This document shows positions 1 to 8,037 of a DNA stretch of 64,000 nt, one piece after another (position 1 is the stretch's first letter; every line of letters begins with the position of its first letter). The DNA is from Cellulomonas shaoxiangyii (GTDB taxonomy: Bacteria; Actinomycetota; Actinomycetes; Actinomycetales; Cellulomonadaceae). The notes beneath the pieces are model-generated. The model saw only the letters and a list, made by a program, of their open reading frames with translations, had not been told where the DNA came from and searched no databases. The DNA lies in the NCBI RefSeq assembly GCF_004798685.1, contig NZ_CP039291.1, positions 2,480,001-2,544,000 on the forward strand, in the 5' to 3' direction. The translations under genes and the position numbers were made by a program.

Positions 1-2
1 TC

Positions 3-665
3 CCGCCCTACCAGCTCCCCGCGCCCGCGGCGGTGTGGGGCGCGGCCGGGGACCTGCTCGCGCGCGGCGACCTGCAGACGCACGTGGCGATCTCGGTGCA
101 GCGCGTGCTCGTCGGGTTCGTCGTCGGCGCGGGCGTCGGGCTGGTCCTGGGGTCGCTCGTCGGCCTGTCCCGGGCCGCCGACGTGCTCCTCGCGCCGCTG
201 CTCGGCGCGGTGCGCGCGGTGCCGTCGCTCGCGTGGGTGCCGCTCCTCATCCTGTGGCTGAAGATCGGTGAGGAGTCGAAGGTGACGCTCATCGCGATCG
301 GCGCGTTCTTCCCGGTCTACACCACCGTCGCGGCCGCGCTCCGCCACGTGGACCCGCAGCTCGTGGAGGCGGGCCGTGCGTTCGGCCTGCGCGGCGTGCG
401 GCTCCTGCAGAGGGTGCAGCTGCCCGCCGTGCTGCCCTCGGTGCTGGCCGGGCTGCGGCTCGCGCTCGCGCAGGCGTGGCTGTTCCTCGTCGCGGCCGAG
501 CTCATCGCGTCGTCGATGGGCCTCGGCTTCCTGCTCAACGACTCCCAGCAGAACGGCCGCGTCGACCGCATCCTGCTCGCGATCGTGCTGCTCGCGCTGC
601 TCGGCAAGCTGTCCGACTCCCTCGTCGCCCTGGGCGAGCGGACCCTGCTGCGGAGGTACGCATGA
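3..665 (+). CDS. Sulfonate/nitrate/taurine-type ABC transporter permease, 5' end outside the window
   Basis: Inner-membrane permease of the SsuC/TauC family. The reading frame is open from base 3, so the N-terminus is cut by the window edge; about 220 codons remain. Several hydrophobic membrane segments are visible, and the BPD_transp_1 EAA loop that contacts the ATPase is seen as EAGRAFGLRGVRLLQ...LPAVLP. The C-terminal ALLGKLSDSLVALGERTLLRRY pattern is typical of this family. The stop overlaps the acs start (ATGA), which indicates co-transcription. With a sulfhydrylase downstream, an alkanesulfonate or taurine substrate is likely but inferred; nitrate-type paralogues cannot be excluded. Confidence 0.88.
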   Translation, partial: PPYQLPAPAAVWGAAGDLLARGDLQTHVAISVQRVLVGFVVGAGVGLVLGSLVGLSRAADVLLAPLLGAVRAVPSLAWVPLLILWLKIGEESKVTLIAIGAFFPVYTTVAAALRHVDPQLVEAGRAFGLRGVRLLQRVQLPAVLPSVLAGLRLALAQAWLFLVAAELIASSMGLGFLLNDSQQNGRVDRILLAIVLLALLGKLSDSLVALGERTLLRRYA

Positions 666-2719
666 GCACGATCACGGCCCTGCAGACCGAGACCCGCACC
701 TACGCGCCGCCCGCGGACCTCGCGGCGGCCGCGAACGTCGGTCCCGACGCGTGGGAGCGGGCGGACGCCGACCCCGTGGCGTTCTGGGAGGACGCGGCGC
801 GCCGGCTGCGGTGGGACGCGCCATGGCACACCGCGCACACGTGGGCACCCCCGGTCCCCGCGCCCGGCGGCGGGGACGACGCGCTCACGGTGCCCGAGGC
901 GCGGTGGTTCCTCGGCGGGCGGCTCAACGTCGCCGTCAACTGCGTGGACCGGCACGTCGACGCGGGGCGCGGGGACGTCGTCGCGCTGCACGTCGAGGGC
1001 GAGCGCGGCGACCGGCGCACCCTGACCTACGCCGACCTGCAGCGCGAGGTGTCCCGTGCGGCGAACGCGCTGACGGCGCTGGGGATCGGACCGGGCGACC
1101 GCGTCGTCGTCTACCTGCCGGTGCTCGCCGAGACGGTGGTCGTGACGCTCGCGATCGCGCGCGTCGGCGCGGTGCACTCGCTCGTGTTCGGGGGGTTCTC
1201 CGCCGAGGCGCTGCGGTTCCGCGTGCAGGACACGGGCGCGAAGCTGCTGGTCACGAGCGACGGCCAGGTGCGGCGCGGCACCGACGTGGAGGTGAAGTCC
1301 ACCGCCGACGCGGCCGTCGCGGGCCTCGACCACGTCGAGCACGTGCTCGTCGTGCGCCGCACCGGGCAGGACGTGCCCTGGACCGACGGGCGCGACGTCT
1401 GGTGGCACGACGTCGTCGACACCGCACCGGACGTGCACGAGGCCGAGTCGTTCGACGCCGAGCACCCGCTGTTCGTCATCTACACCTCGGGCACCACGGG
1501 CAGGCCCAAGGGCCTCGTGCACACCTCCGGCGGGTACCTGACGCACGCCGCCTGGTCGCACTGGGCGGCCTTCGACCACAAGCCGGACGACGTGCACTGG
1601 TGCACCGCCGACCTCGCGTGGGTCACGGCGCACACGTACGTGCTCTACGGGCCGCTCGCGAACGGCGCGACGCAGGTCATCTACGAGGGCGTCCCGGACG
1701 CCCCGCACCGGGCCCGGCACCTCGAGGTGATCGAGCGGTACGGCGTCACGACGTACTACACCGCGCCGACGCTGATCCGGACGTTCATGACCTGGTTCGG
1801 CGACGACCTCCCGGTCCGCGCGGACGGCGTGCCCCACGACCTGTCGACCATCCGCCTGCTCGGCACCGTCGGCGAGGCGGTCAACCCCGAGGCGTGGGTG
1901 TGGTTCCGGCGCACGTTCGGCGCCGACCGCGCGCCGGTCGTCGACACCTGGTGGCAGTCGGAGACGGGCGCCGCGATGATCGCGCCGCTGCCCGGGGTCA
2001 CGACCCTCAAGCCGGGGTCGGCGACGCGGCCGCTGCCGGGGATCGCCGCCAAGGTCGTCGACGACGCGGGCGTCGAGGTCGGCCCCGGCGAGGGCGGCTA
2101 CCTCGTCGTCGAGCGGCCCTGGCCCGGGATGGCCCGGACCGTGTGGCGCGACCCGCAGCGGTACCTCGACGCGTACTGGCGGCGGTTCGCCGGCCACGGG
2201 CCCGCGGGCGCCTACTTCCTCGCCGGCGACGGCGCGTCCTACGACGAGGACGGGTACGTGTGGCTGCTCGGCCGCATCGACGACGTCGTCAACGTCTCGG
2301 GCCACCGGCTGTCGACCATCGAGGTGGAGTCCGCGCTCGTCGCCCACCCGGCCGTCGGCGAGGCCGGCGTGGCCGGGGGGGCGGACCCGGTGACCGGCCA
2401 GGCCGTCGCGGCGTTCGTGGTGCCGACCACGCCCCCCGGACCGGTCGACGACCACGCCGCGTGGCTCGCCGCCACCGGTGAGCTGCGGGACGCGCTGCGC
2501 GCGCACGTCTCCGCCGCGATCGGGCCCGTGGCCCGGCCGCGTCACGTGCTGGTCGTCCCCGAGGTGCCCAAGACCCGGTCCGGCAAGATCATGCGGCGGC
2601 TGCTCGCGCAGCTCGTCGACGGCACCCCCCTGGGCGACACGACGTCGCTGCAGAACCCCTGGGCGGTGGACCAGGTGGCCGCGCTCGTGGCCGCCGCCGG
2701 ACTGCGCACGACCCCGTAG
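662..2719 (+). CDS. acsA: Acetyl-CoA synthetase (acetate--CoA ligase)
   Basis: Cytoplasmic ANL-superfamily enzyme that activates acetate with ATP and CoA to acetyl-CoA; 685 residues, close to the family norm of about 650. The AMP-binding P-loop YTSGTTGRPKG lies near residue 274, the acetate-pocket motif DTWWQSETG near residue 430, and the C-terminal PKTRSGKIMRR carries the catalytic lysine (about residue 642) that is acetylated in this family. Start chosen at the ATG inside the ATGA overlap with the permease, with GGAGG just upstream. Placement between a sulfur-source permease and an O-acetylhomoserine sulfhydrylase suggests it could recycle the acetate that the sulfhydrylase releases; this role is inference. 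Confidence 0.93.
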   Translation: MSTITALQTETRTYAPPADLAAAANVGPDAWERADADPVAFWEDAARRLRWDAPWHTAHTWAPPVPAPGGGDDALTVPEARWFLGGRLNVAVNCVDRHVDAGRGDVVALHVEGERGDRRTLTYADLQREVSRAANALTALGIGPGDRVVVYLPVLAETVVVTLAIARVGAVHSLVFGGFSAEALRFRVQDTGAKLLVTSDGQVRRGTDVEVKSTADAAVAGLDHVEHVLVVRRTGQDVPWTDGRDVWWHDVVDTAPDVHEAESFDAEHPLFVIYTSGTTGRPKGLVHTSGGYLTHAAWSHWAAFDHKPDDVHWCTADLAWVTAHTYVLYGPLANGATQVIYEGVPDAPHRARHLEVIERYGVTTYYTAPTLIRTFMTWFGDDLPVRADGVPHDLSTIRLLGTVGEAVNPEAWVWFRRTFGADRAPVVDTWWQSETGAAMIAPLPGVTTLKPGSATRPLPGIAAKVVDDAGVEVGPGEGGYLVVERPWPGMARTVWRDPQRYLDAYWRRFAGHGPAGAYFLAGDGASYDEDGYVWLLGRIDDVVNVSGHRLSTIEVESALVAHPAVGEAGVAGGADPVTGQAVAAFVVPTTPPGPVDDHAAWLAATGELRDALRAHVSAAIGPVARPRHVLVVPEVPKTRSGKIMRRLLAQLVDGTPLGDTTSLQNPWAVDQVAALVAAAGLRTTP

Positions 2720-2789
2720 TGACCCGACCCCGCCCCACCGAGCCTGCGCGACCGTCCCGCACCGCCCGAACCGTCCCCCGAGGAGCACC

Positions 2790-4208
2790 GTGAGCGAGCA
2801 CCGCTTCGGCTTCCGCACCCGCGCCCTGCACGCCGGCGGCATCCCCGACGCCGCGACCGGGGCCCGGGCCGTGCCGATCTACCAGACGACGTCCTTCGTC
2901 TTCCAGGACACCGCCGACGCCGCGAACCTGTTCGCCCTGCAGAAGTACGGGAACATCTACTCCCGCATCGGCAACCCCACCGTCGCCGCCCTCGAGGAGC
3001 GCATCGCCTCGCTCGAGGGCGGGATCGGCGCGGTCGCGACGTCGTCCGGCATGGCGGCGGAGTTCATCACGTTCGCCGCGCTGCTCGGCGCCGGCGACCA
3101 CGTCGTCGCGTCGGCGCAGCTGTACGGCGGCACCGTGACGCAGCTCGACGTGACGCTGCGGCGGTTCGGCGTCGAGACGACGTTCGTGGCGGGCACCGAC
3201 CCGGCCGACTACGCCGCGGCGATCCGCCCCGAGACCAAGGTCGTGTACACCGAGGTCGTCGCGAACCCCTCCGGCGACGTCGCGGACCTGCGCGGGCTGG
3301 CCGACGTCGCGCACGCCGCCGGCGTCCCGCTCGTGGTCGACTCCACCCTCACCACCCCCTACCTGATCCGGCCCATCGAGCACGGCGCCGACATCGTGAT
3401 CCACTCGGCCACCAAGTTCCTCGGCGGGCACGGCACGACGCTCGGCGGCGTCGTCGTCGAGTCCGGCCGGTTCGACTGGGGCAACGGGAAGTTCCCGCAG
3501 ATGACGGAGCCCGTCGCGTCGTACGGGGGCGTGCGGTGGTGGGAGAACTTCGGCGAGTACGGGTTCCTCACCAAGCTGCGGTCCGAGCAGCTGCGCGACA
3601 TCGGCCCGGCGCTCGCGCCGCAGTCGGCGTTCCAGCTGCTGCAGGGCGTCGAGACGCTCCCGCAGCGCCTCGACGCGCACCTCGTGAACGCGCGGGTCGT
3701 CGCCGAGTGGCTCGAGCCCGACCCGCGCGTGGCGTACGTGCTGTGGGCGGGCCTGCCGTCGCACCCCCACCACGCGCGTGCGCAGGAGTACCTCCCGCTC
3801 GGTCCCGGCTCGGTGTTCGCGTTCGGGCTGCGGGCGACCGCACAGCTGTCCGGCCGCGAGGTCGGCCGCCGGTTCATCGAGGGGCTGCAGCTCGCCAGCC
3901 ACCTCGCCAACGTGGGCGACGCCCGCACCCTCGTCATCCACCCCGGCTCGACGACGCACCAGCAGCTGTCGGCCGACCAGCTCCGCACGGCGGGCGTCCC
4001 CGAGGACCTCGTGCGCATCAGCGTCGGCCTCGAGGACGCCGACGACATCGTGTGGGACATCGACCAGGCGCTCACTCTCGCGACCGGGCTCGACCGGTCC
4101 GGCACCCCGGTCGCGACGGCGCCCGACGCGACGGCACCCCACCCGACGGCACCCCACCCGACGGCACCCCACGCGACGGCACCCGCGGCGACGGCGGTGG
4201 CCCGGTGA
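2790..4208 (+). CDS. metY: O-acetylhomoserine sulfhydrylase (aminocarboxypropyltransferase)
   Basis: Cys/Met-metabolism PLP enzyme, 472 residues, expected to make L-homocysteine and acetate from O-acetyl-L-homoserine and sulfide. The PLP lysine is in SATKFLGGHG (K209), and the N-terminal TRALHAGG, the YSRIGNPT segment and the C-terminal SVGLEDADDI motif are all present. The GTG start is preceded by AGGAG at 2781-2785. The last 30 or so residues are a non-family tail of Ala-Thr-Ala-Pro-His repeats encoded by a 15-bp tandem repeat. The stop overlaps the next start (GTGA). O-acetylserine sulfhydrylase activity is possible as a side reaction. Confidence 0.93.
   Translation: MSEHRFGFRTRALHAGGIPDAATGARAVPIYQTTSFVFQDTADAANLFALQKYGNIYSRIGNPTVAALEERIASLEGGIGAVATSSGMAAEFITFAALLGAGDHVVASAQLYGGTVTQLDVTLRRFGVETTFVAGTDPADYAAAIRPETKVVYTEVVANPSGDVADLRGLADVAHAAGVPLVVDSTLTTPYLIRPIEHGADIVIHSATKFLGGHGTTLGGVVVESGRFDWGNGKFPQMTEPVASYGGVRWWENFGEYGFLTKLRSEQLRDIGPALAPQSAFQLLQGVETLPQRLDAHLVNARVVAEWLEPDPRVAYVLWAGLPSHPHHARAQEYLPLGPGSVFAFGLRATAQLSGREVGRRFIEGLQLASHLANVGDARTLVIHPGSTTHQQLSADQLRTAGVPEDLVRISVGLEDADDIVWDIDQALTLATGLDRSGTPVATAPDATAPHPTAPHPTAPHATAPAATAVAR
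4121..4195 (+). repeat. 15-bp tandem repeat in the metY C-terminus
   Basis: Roughly five copies of the unit ACGGCACCCCACCCG; the central copies are nearly perfect and the outer ones degenerate. They encode the low-complexity (T-A-P-H-P)n tail of the sulfhydrylase. The period is a multiple of three, so copy-number change would keep the frame. Confidence 0.85.
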
Positions 4209-4690
4209 GCGCGCGCACGTGGCAGGGGCCGAGCGCCCCGGAGCGCCTGCAGATCCTGCGCGGCACCCGCTCGGTCGCGATCGTCGGCGCGTCGGCCAAC
4301 CCGGCGCGTGCGTCGTACTTCGTCTCGACCTACCTGCTGTCGAGCTCGCCGTACGACGTGTACTTCGTCAACCCCCGCGCGACCGAGATCCTCGGGCGGC
4401 CGGTGTACCCGTCGCTCGACGCCCTGCCGGTCGTGCCGGACCTCGTCGACGTGTTCCGCCGCCACGACGACCTGCCGACCGTGCTGGACGAGACGGTCGC
4501 GGTCGGCGCGCGCACGCTGTGGCTGCAGCTCGGGTCGTGGCACGAGGACGTCGCGCGCGGGGGCGAGGAGGCGGGCCTGCAGGTGGTGATGGACCGCTGC
4601 GTGAAGATCGAGCACGCCCGGTTCCACGGGGGGCTGCACCTGGCCGGCTTCGACACGGGGGTCGTCAGCTCGCGCCGCGCGCTCGGCTGA
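4205..4690 (+). CDS. CoA-binding domain protein (YccU-like)
   Basis: Stand-alone Rossmann-fold CoA_binding protein of 161 residues. The nucleotide-binding GASANPARASYFV motif lies near residue 27, and VFRRHDDLPTVLDE and LWLQLG are the usual core strands. The region around VVMDRCVKIEH keeps the cysteine conserved in this family. The GTG start overlaps the metY stop (GTGA), implying translational coupling. A CoA-binding partner next to acetyl-CoA synthetase and a sulfhydrylase points to a regulatory or CoA-sensing role, but no activity is established. Confidence 0.88.
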   Translation: MSARTWQGPSAPERLQILRGTRSVAIVGASANPARASYFVSTYLLSSSPYDVYFVNPRATEILGRPVYPSLDALPVVPDLVDVFRRHDDLPTVLDETVAVGARTLWLQLGSWHEDVARGGEEAGLQVVMDRCVKIEHARFHGGLHLAGFDTGVVSSRRALG

Positions 4691-4715
4691 CCGGCGTCGG
4701 CGGGTCCCGCCCCGC

Positions 4716-5051
4716 TCACTCCTGCGGGAACCACACGGCCGCGCGCAGCCGCACCCGCGTGCCGTCCGGCGTGAGCGGGGTGCCCTCGGCGCGCAGGTGC
4801 GCGAGCGCGCGGCCGAGGTGGTGGGCCGGCGGCGAGCCGGCCGCGGTCACGACGCGCCACCAGGGCACGTCGGCGTCGGCCCGGGCGAGCACCCGGCCGA
4901 CCTGCCGGGGCCCGCCGCGGACCGGCCGGCCCGCCGCCAGCGCACGGTCGGCGACGACCTCGGCGACGAGGCCGTACGTGATGGCGCGCCCCGGCGGCAC
5001 GGCGGCGACGACGGCGAGCACCTCGGCCACGTACGCGTCGTCCACGCTCAC
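4716..5051 (-). CDS. Alkyltransferase-like protein (MGMT DNA-binding domain without the acceptor Cys)
   Basis: 111-residue protein made only of the DNA-binding domain of O6-alkylguanine-DNA alkyltransferases. VPPGRAITYGLVAEVV is the DNA-recognition helix region. At the normal alkyl-acceptor PCHRV site this protein has PWWRVV, so it cannot take up the alkyl group; it belongs to the ATL class that flags O6-alkylguanine for nucleotide excision repair. The GTG start overlaps the stop of the upstream phosphatase gene (GTGA), so the two are co-transcribed. Confidence 0.88.
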   Translation of the reverse strand: MSVDDAYVAEVLAVVAAVPPGRAITYGLVAEVVADRALAAGRPVRGGPRQVGRVLARADADVPWWRVVTAAGSPPAHHLGRALAHLRAEGTPLTPDGTRVRLRAAVWFPQE

Positions 5052-6133
5052 CGCCGCCGGACCACCACGACCGCACGGTCGTCGTCCTCGGCCGCCCGAG
5101 CGCCCGCGAGGACGGCGGACGCGCTGCCGCCGCGCGCGGACACGACCTGCTCCACGACGCCCAGCAGCCGGTCGATGCCCTGGTCGACGTCGCGGCCCGG
5201 CGACTCCACGAGCCCGTCGGTGTACAGGACGATCGCGTCACCGCGCGCGAACGTGCCCGTGCGCACCTCCGGGCGGATCGCGTCGACCACGCCGAGCGCG
5301 GGACCGGCCGCGGTGGTGAGCAGCTCCAGCCGGCCGGACGCCGCGTCCAGCCGGATCGGGGGCGGGTGACCCGCCGACGCGACCGACCAGCCACCGGTGC
5401 GCAGGTCGACGGCGAGGTGCACCGCGGTGGCGAAGCCCTCGTCCCAGCGCTGGTCGAGCAGGTAGTCGTTGGCCGCGGGCAGGAACCGCGGGGGCGACAT
5501 GGCGCCCAGCAGCCCGCCGAGCGCACCCGACAGCTGCAGGGACCGCACGCCCGCCGCCTGCCCCTTGCCCGACACGTCCACGAGCGCGATCTCGAGGCGG
5601 TGCCCCTCGGCGAGGCGCGTGACCACGAAGTCGCCCGAGAACCCGGCGCCGTGGGCGGAGCGGACCTCGACGTCCACGTGCCAGCCCACGGGCAGGGGCG
5701 GCACGCGCCCGCCCGCGGAGAGCCGGTCGCGCAGGTCCACCAGCATGAGCGCGCCCGGCGCGCCCTGCAGGCCGAGCCGCTCGCGCTCCCACGCGAACAC
5801 GAGCACCGCGGCGCAGGCCAGCAGGAGCACGACGACGGCGCCCGGCGTGAGCGTCGGCACGGCGGCGAGCGCGAGGGCCGTCGCCAGGACCAGCACCGCG
5901 GCCACGACGACCACCAGCGTCCGCCAGCGCAGCACCGACGTGGCGACCAGGAGCAGGAGCACGAACACGGACGGCGAGAACCACCGCGGGTCGCGCTCGA
6001 CGCCGGCCGCGAGCGCGAACGCCAGGACCAGGAAGACGGCCGTGAGCACCCCCTGCGTGCCGAGCGCGCGGACGCGCCGCAGCCCGCGGCGCACGCGCGC
6101 GGACGCGGCGTCCCTGTCCCGGTCGGCTCTCAC
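5048..6133 (-). CDS. Membrane-anchored SpoIIE-type PP2C serine phosphatase
   Basis: 361-residue protein with about four N-terminal membrane segments (roughly residues 18-110), followed by a SpoIIE/RsbU phosphatase domain. Metal-binding motifs visible are GFSGDF (GDF acid), ALVDVSGKG, YTDGLVE and DDDRAVVVV. It probably dephosphorylates an anti-sigma-factor antagonist in a general stress pathway, but no RsbV/RsbW-like gene lies in the window, so the partner is unknown. Start chosen at GTG 6133 because TAGCCT lies 7 bases upstream; an in-frame GTG at 6154 is the alternative. Confidence 0.87.
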   Translation of the reverse strand: MRADRDRDAASARVRRGLRRVRALGTQGVLTAVFLVLAFALAAGVERDPRWFSPSVFVLLLLVATSVLRWRTLVVVVAAVLVLATALALAAVPTLTPGAVVVLLLACAAVLVFAWERERLGLQGAPGALMLVDLRDRLSAGGRVPPLPVGWHVDVEVRSAHGAGFSGDFVVTRLAEGHRLEIALVDVSGKGQAAGVRSLQLSGALGGLLGAMSPPRFLPAANDYLLDQRWDEGFATAVHLAVDLRTGGWSVASAGHPPPIRLDAASGRLELLTTAAGPALGVVDAIRPEVRTGTFARGDAIVLYTDGLVESPGRDVDQGIDRLLGVVEQVVSARGGSASAVLAGARAAEDDDRAVVVVRRR

Positions 6134-6140
6134 GGTGCCG

Positions 6141-6146
6141 AGGCTA
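6141..6146 (-). promoter_or_regulatory. -10 hexamer TAGCCT, phosphatase gene
   Basis: TAGCCT on the minus strand ends 7 bases before the GTG start, so transcription would begin at or next to the start codon (leaderless mRNA). Confidence 0.5.
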
Positions 6147-6232
6147 CGGGTCACGCGGGGCCGGCGTGGCCGCCGGGGAGCGTGGCGCGAATGCAGGTGC
6201 CGCACCGGCGCCACCTGCTCCACGATGGCGTC

Positions 6233-7486
6233 ATGAGCACCCTCCCCGACGGGTACCGCCTCCTGCAGGTGCCGGCCCAGCGCCAGGACGAGTTCGTGGC
6301 AGTCGACCGGCTCGCCTTCGTCGTGCCGGCCGACCCCGCGGTCGACGACGTCGTCCCGTTCGCCGTGCCCGACGACCGCATGGTCGCGGTCGAGGCCCCC
6401 GACGGCGAGTTCGCCGCGGTGCACGGGTCCTTCCCGTTCCGGCTGCCGGTGCCCGGCGGCGCCGTGCCGTGCGCCGGCCTGACCTGGGTGGGCGTGCGGC
6501 CGGACCACCGGCGGCGCGGCCTGCTGCGCGCGATGGTCCGCGCGCACCTCGACCGCGCGCTGGAGCGGGGCGAGGTCGTCTCGGCGCTGTTCGCCTCGGA
6601 GCCTGTGATCTACGGCCGGTTCGGCTACGGGTGCGCGGCCGACAACCTGCGCATGACGCTCCCCCGGGGCGCCGCGCTGCGTGCCGTCCCGGGCAGCGCC
6701 GACCTCGTCGTCCGCCTCGAGGCCGCCGACGAGACCCGGCACGGCGCCCTCGTCCACGACCTGCACGAGCGGGTCGCCGCCGCCCGGCCCGGCTGGGCGA
6801 CGCGGACCACGCCGGCGCTGCGCGTGCGGGCGCTGGCGGACCCGCCGCCGTGGCGCGACGGTGCCGAGCCGCTGCTCGTCGCGACCGTCACCGACGCGAC
6901 GGGTGCGGTGCGGGGCGCCGCGACGTTCGCGCGCAAGGCCGCGTGGGAGCCGACCGGGCCCGCGTTCGTCGTGCGCGTGCGCCAGCTGCTCGCGCTCGAC
7001 GCGGCGGCCACGCACCGGCTCTGGTCGTTCCTGCTGGACCTCGACCTCACCGCGACGGTCGAGACGCCGATGCTGCCCGTCGACGACCCCCTCACCCACC
7101 TGCTCGTCGACCCGCGCCCGGCGCGGACCCGCCTCGAGGACAACGTGTGGGTGCGCGTGCTCGACCTGCCGGTCGCGCTCGCCGCCCGGCGGTACGCGGC
7201 GCCCGTCGACGTGGTGCTCGACGTGCGCGACGCGCTGCTGCCCGCCAACGCCGGCCGCTGGCGCCTCGTCGCAGGCGCGTCGGGCGCCGCCGAGGTCACC
7301 CGCACCGGCGCCGAGCCGGACGTCACGCTCGACGTGCGCGAGCTCGGCGCGCTGTACCTCGGCGGGCGCTCGCTCGCCGCACAGGCCGCCGCGGGCCTCG
7401 TGCAGGTGCGCGGGGGCGCCGACGTCGCCGCCGTGGCGGCCGCGTTCGCGTGGCCGGTCGCGCCGGTGTGCAGCTGGATCTTCTGA
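6233..7486 (+). CDS. Eis-like GNAT N-acetyltransferase
   Basis: 417-residue member of the Eis (enhanced intracellular survival) family, which transfers acetyl from acetyl-CoA to amines. The acetyl-CoA loop is TWVGVRPDHRRRGLLRAMV (V-x5-RRxGLL; about residues 83-103), followed by YGRFGYGCA, the hallmark of Eis proteins, and a C-terminal SCP2-like domain. The protein ends in SWIF, so a phenylalanine carboxylate is C-terminal, which acts as catalytic base in Eis. Natural substrate unknown; aminoglycoside acetylation is possible for the family but not shown here. Confidence 0.9.
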   Translation: MSTLPDGYRLLQVPAQRQDEFVAVDRLAFVVPADPAVDDVVPFAVPDDRMVAVEAPDGEFAAVHGSFPFRLPVPGGAVPCAGLTWVGVRPDHRRRGLLRAMVRAHLDRALERGEVVSALFASEPVIYGRFGYGCAADNLRMTLPRGAALRAVPGSADLVVRLEAADETRHGALVHDLHERVAAARPGWATRTTPALRVRALADPPPWRDGAEPLLVATVTDATGAVRGAATFARKAAWEPTGPAFVVRVRQLLALDAAATHRLWSFLLDLDLTATVETPMLPVDDPLTHLLVDPRPARTRLEDNVWVRVLDLPVALAARRYAAPVDVVLDVRDALLPANAGRWRLVAGASGAAEVTRTGAEPDVTLDVRELGALYLGGRSLAAQAAAGLVQVRGGADVAAVAAAFAWPVAPVCSWIF

Positions 7487-7529
7487 CGTCCGGCGCGAGG
7501 CGGGTCGCGGCGGGTCGCCCGGACGTCAG
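7483..7529. terminator. Hairpin over two convergent stop codons
   Basis: Perfect 11-bp inverted repeat (CTGACGTCCGG at 7483-7493 against 7519-7529, 25-base loop). Each arm contains the stop codon of one of the facing genes (acetyltransferase and rpiB). No T tract. Confidence 0.6.
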
Positions 7530-7978
7530 GCGCGCGAGCGCTCGTACGCGGCGAGCTCGTCGATCCGGCGCTGGTGACGCGGGTCCCCGCTGAAGGGCTC
7601 CGCGAGGAACGCGTCCACGAGGGCCAGCGCCTCGTCGACCGGGTGCTGGCGCGCACCGATGGCCACGACGTTCGCGTCGTTGTGCTGGCGGCCCAGGCGC
7701 GCCGTCTCGGCGTTCCAGGCGAGTGCGGCGCGCACGCCGACCACCTTGTTGGCGGCGATCTGCTCGCCGTTGCCCGAGCCGCCGATCACGACGCCCAGCG
7801 AGCCGGGGTCCGCGACGACGGCCTCCCCCGCCGCGGTGCAGAAGGGCGGGTAGTCGTCCTGGGGGTCGTACTCGTGCGCGCCGTGGTCCACGACCTCGTG
7901 GTCGGCGGCGCGCAGGTGCTCGACGAGCGCGACCTTGAGCTCGTACCCGGCGTGGTCGGCGGCGACGTGGATGCGCAT
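7526..7978 (-). CDS. rpiB: Ribose-5-phosphate isomerase B
   Basis: 150-residue RpiB/LacAB isomerase interconverting ribose 5-phosphate and ribulose 5-phosphate. Conserved DHAGYELK at residues 9-16 and GGSGNGEQIAANKV near residues 66-81. The E. coli-type catalytic Cys in that loop is replaced by Gly, and Glu72 sits where the mycobacterial enzymes use Glu as base; this is the actinobacterial subtype. Start chosen at ATG 7978 (MRIHVAADHAG), 6 bases after a CAGGAT hexamer; an in-frame start 13 codons upstream adds non-family residues. Confidence 0.93.
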   Translation of the reverse strand: MRIHVAADHAGYELKVALVEHLRAADHEVVDHGAHEYDPQDDYPPFCTAAGEAVVADPGSLGVVIGGSGNGEQIAANKVVGVRAALAWNAETARLGRQHNDANVVAIGARQHPVDEALALVDAFLAEPFSGDPRHQRRIDELAAYERSRA

Positions 7979-8024
7979 GCGCTCATCCTGCCGCAGGCTG
8001 CGGGCCCCGAGCCGCACGCGTCCG

Positions 8025-8030
8025 TAGGCT
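8025..8030 (+). promoter_or_regulatory. -10 hexamer TAGGCT, M13 peptidase gene
   Basis: TAGGCT ends 7 bases before the ATG at 8038 with no Shine-Dalgarno sequence between them, consistent with a leaderless transcript. Confidence 0.55.
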
Positions 8031-8037
8031 GTCGCGC

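Noticed and set aside
317..2842. 841-residue open frame antisense to the permease and acs
   Set aside because: Arg/Gly/Pro-rich shadow frame of high-GC coding DNA; lies opposite two well-supported genes and has no domain or ribosome site.
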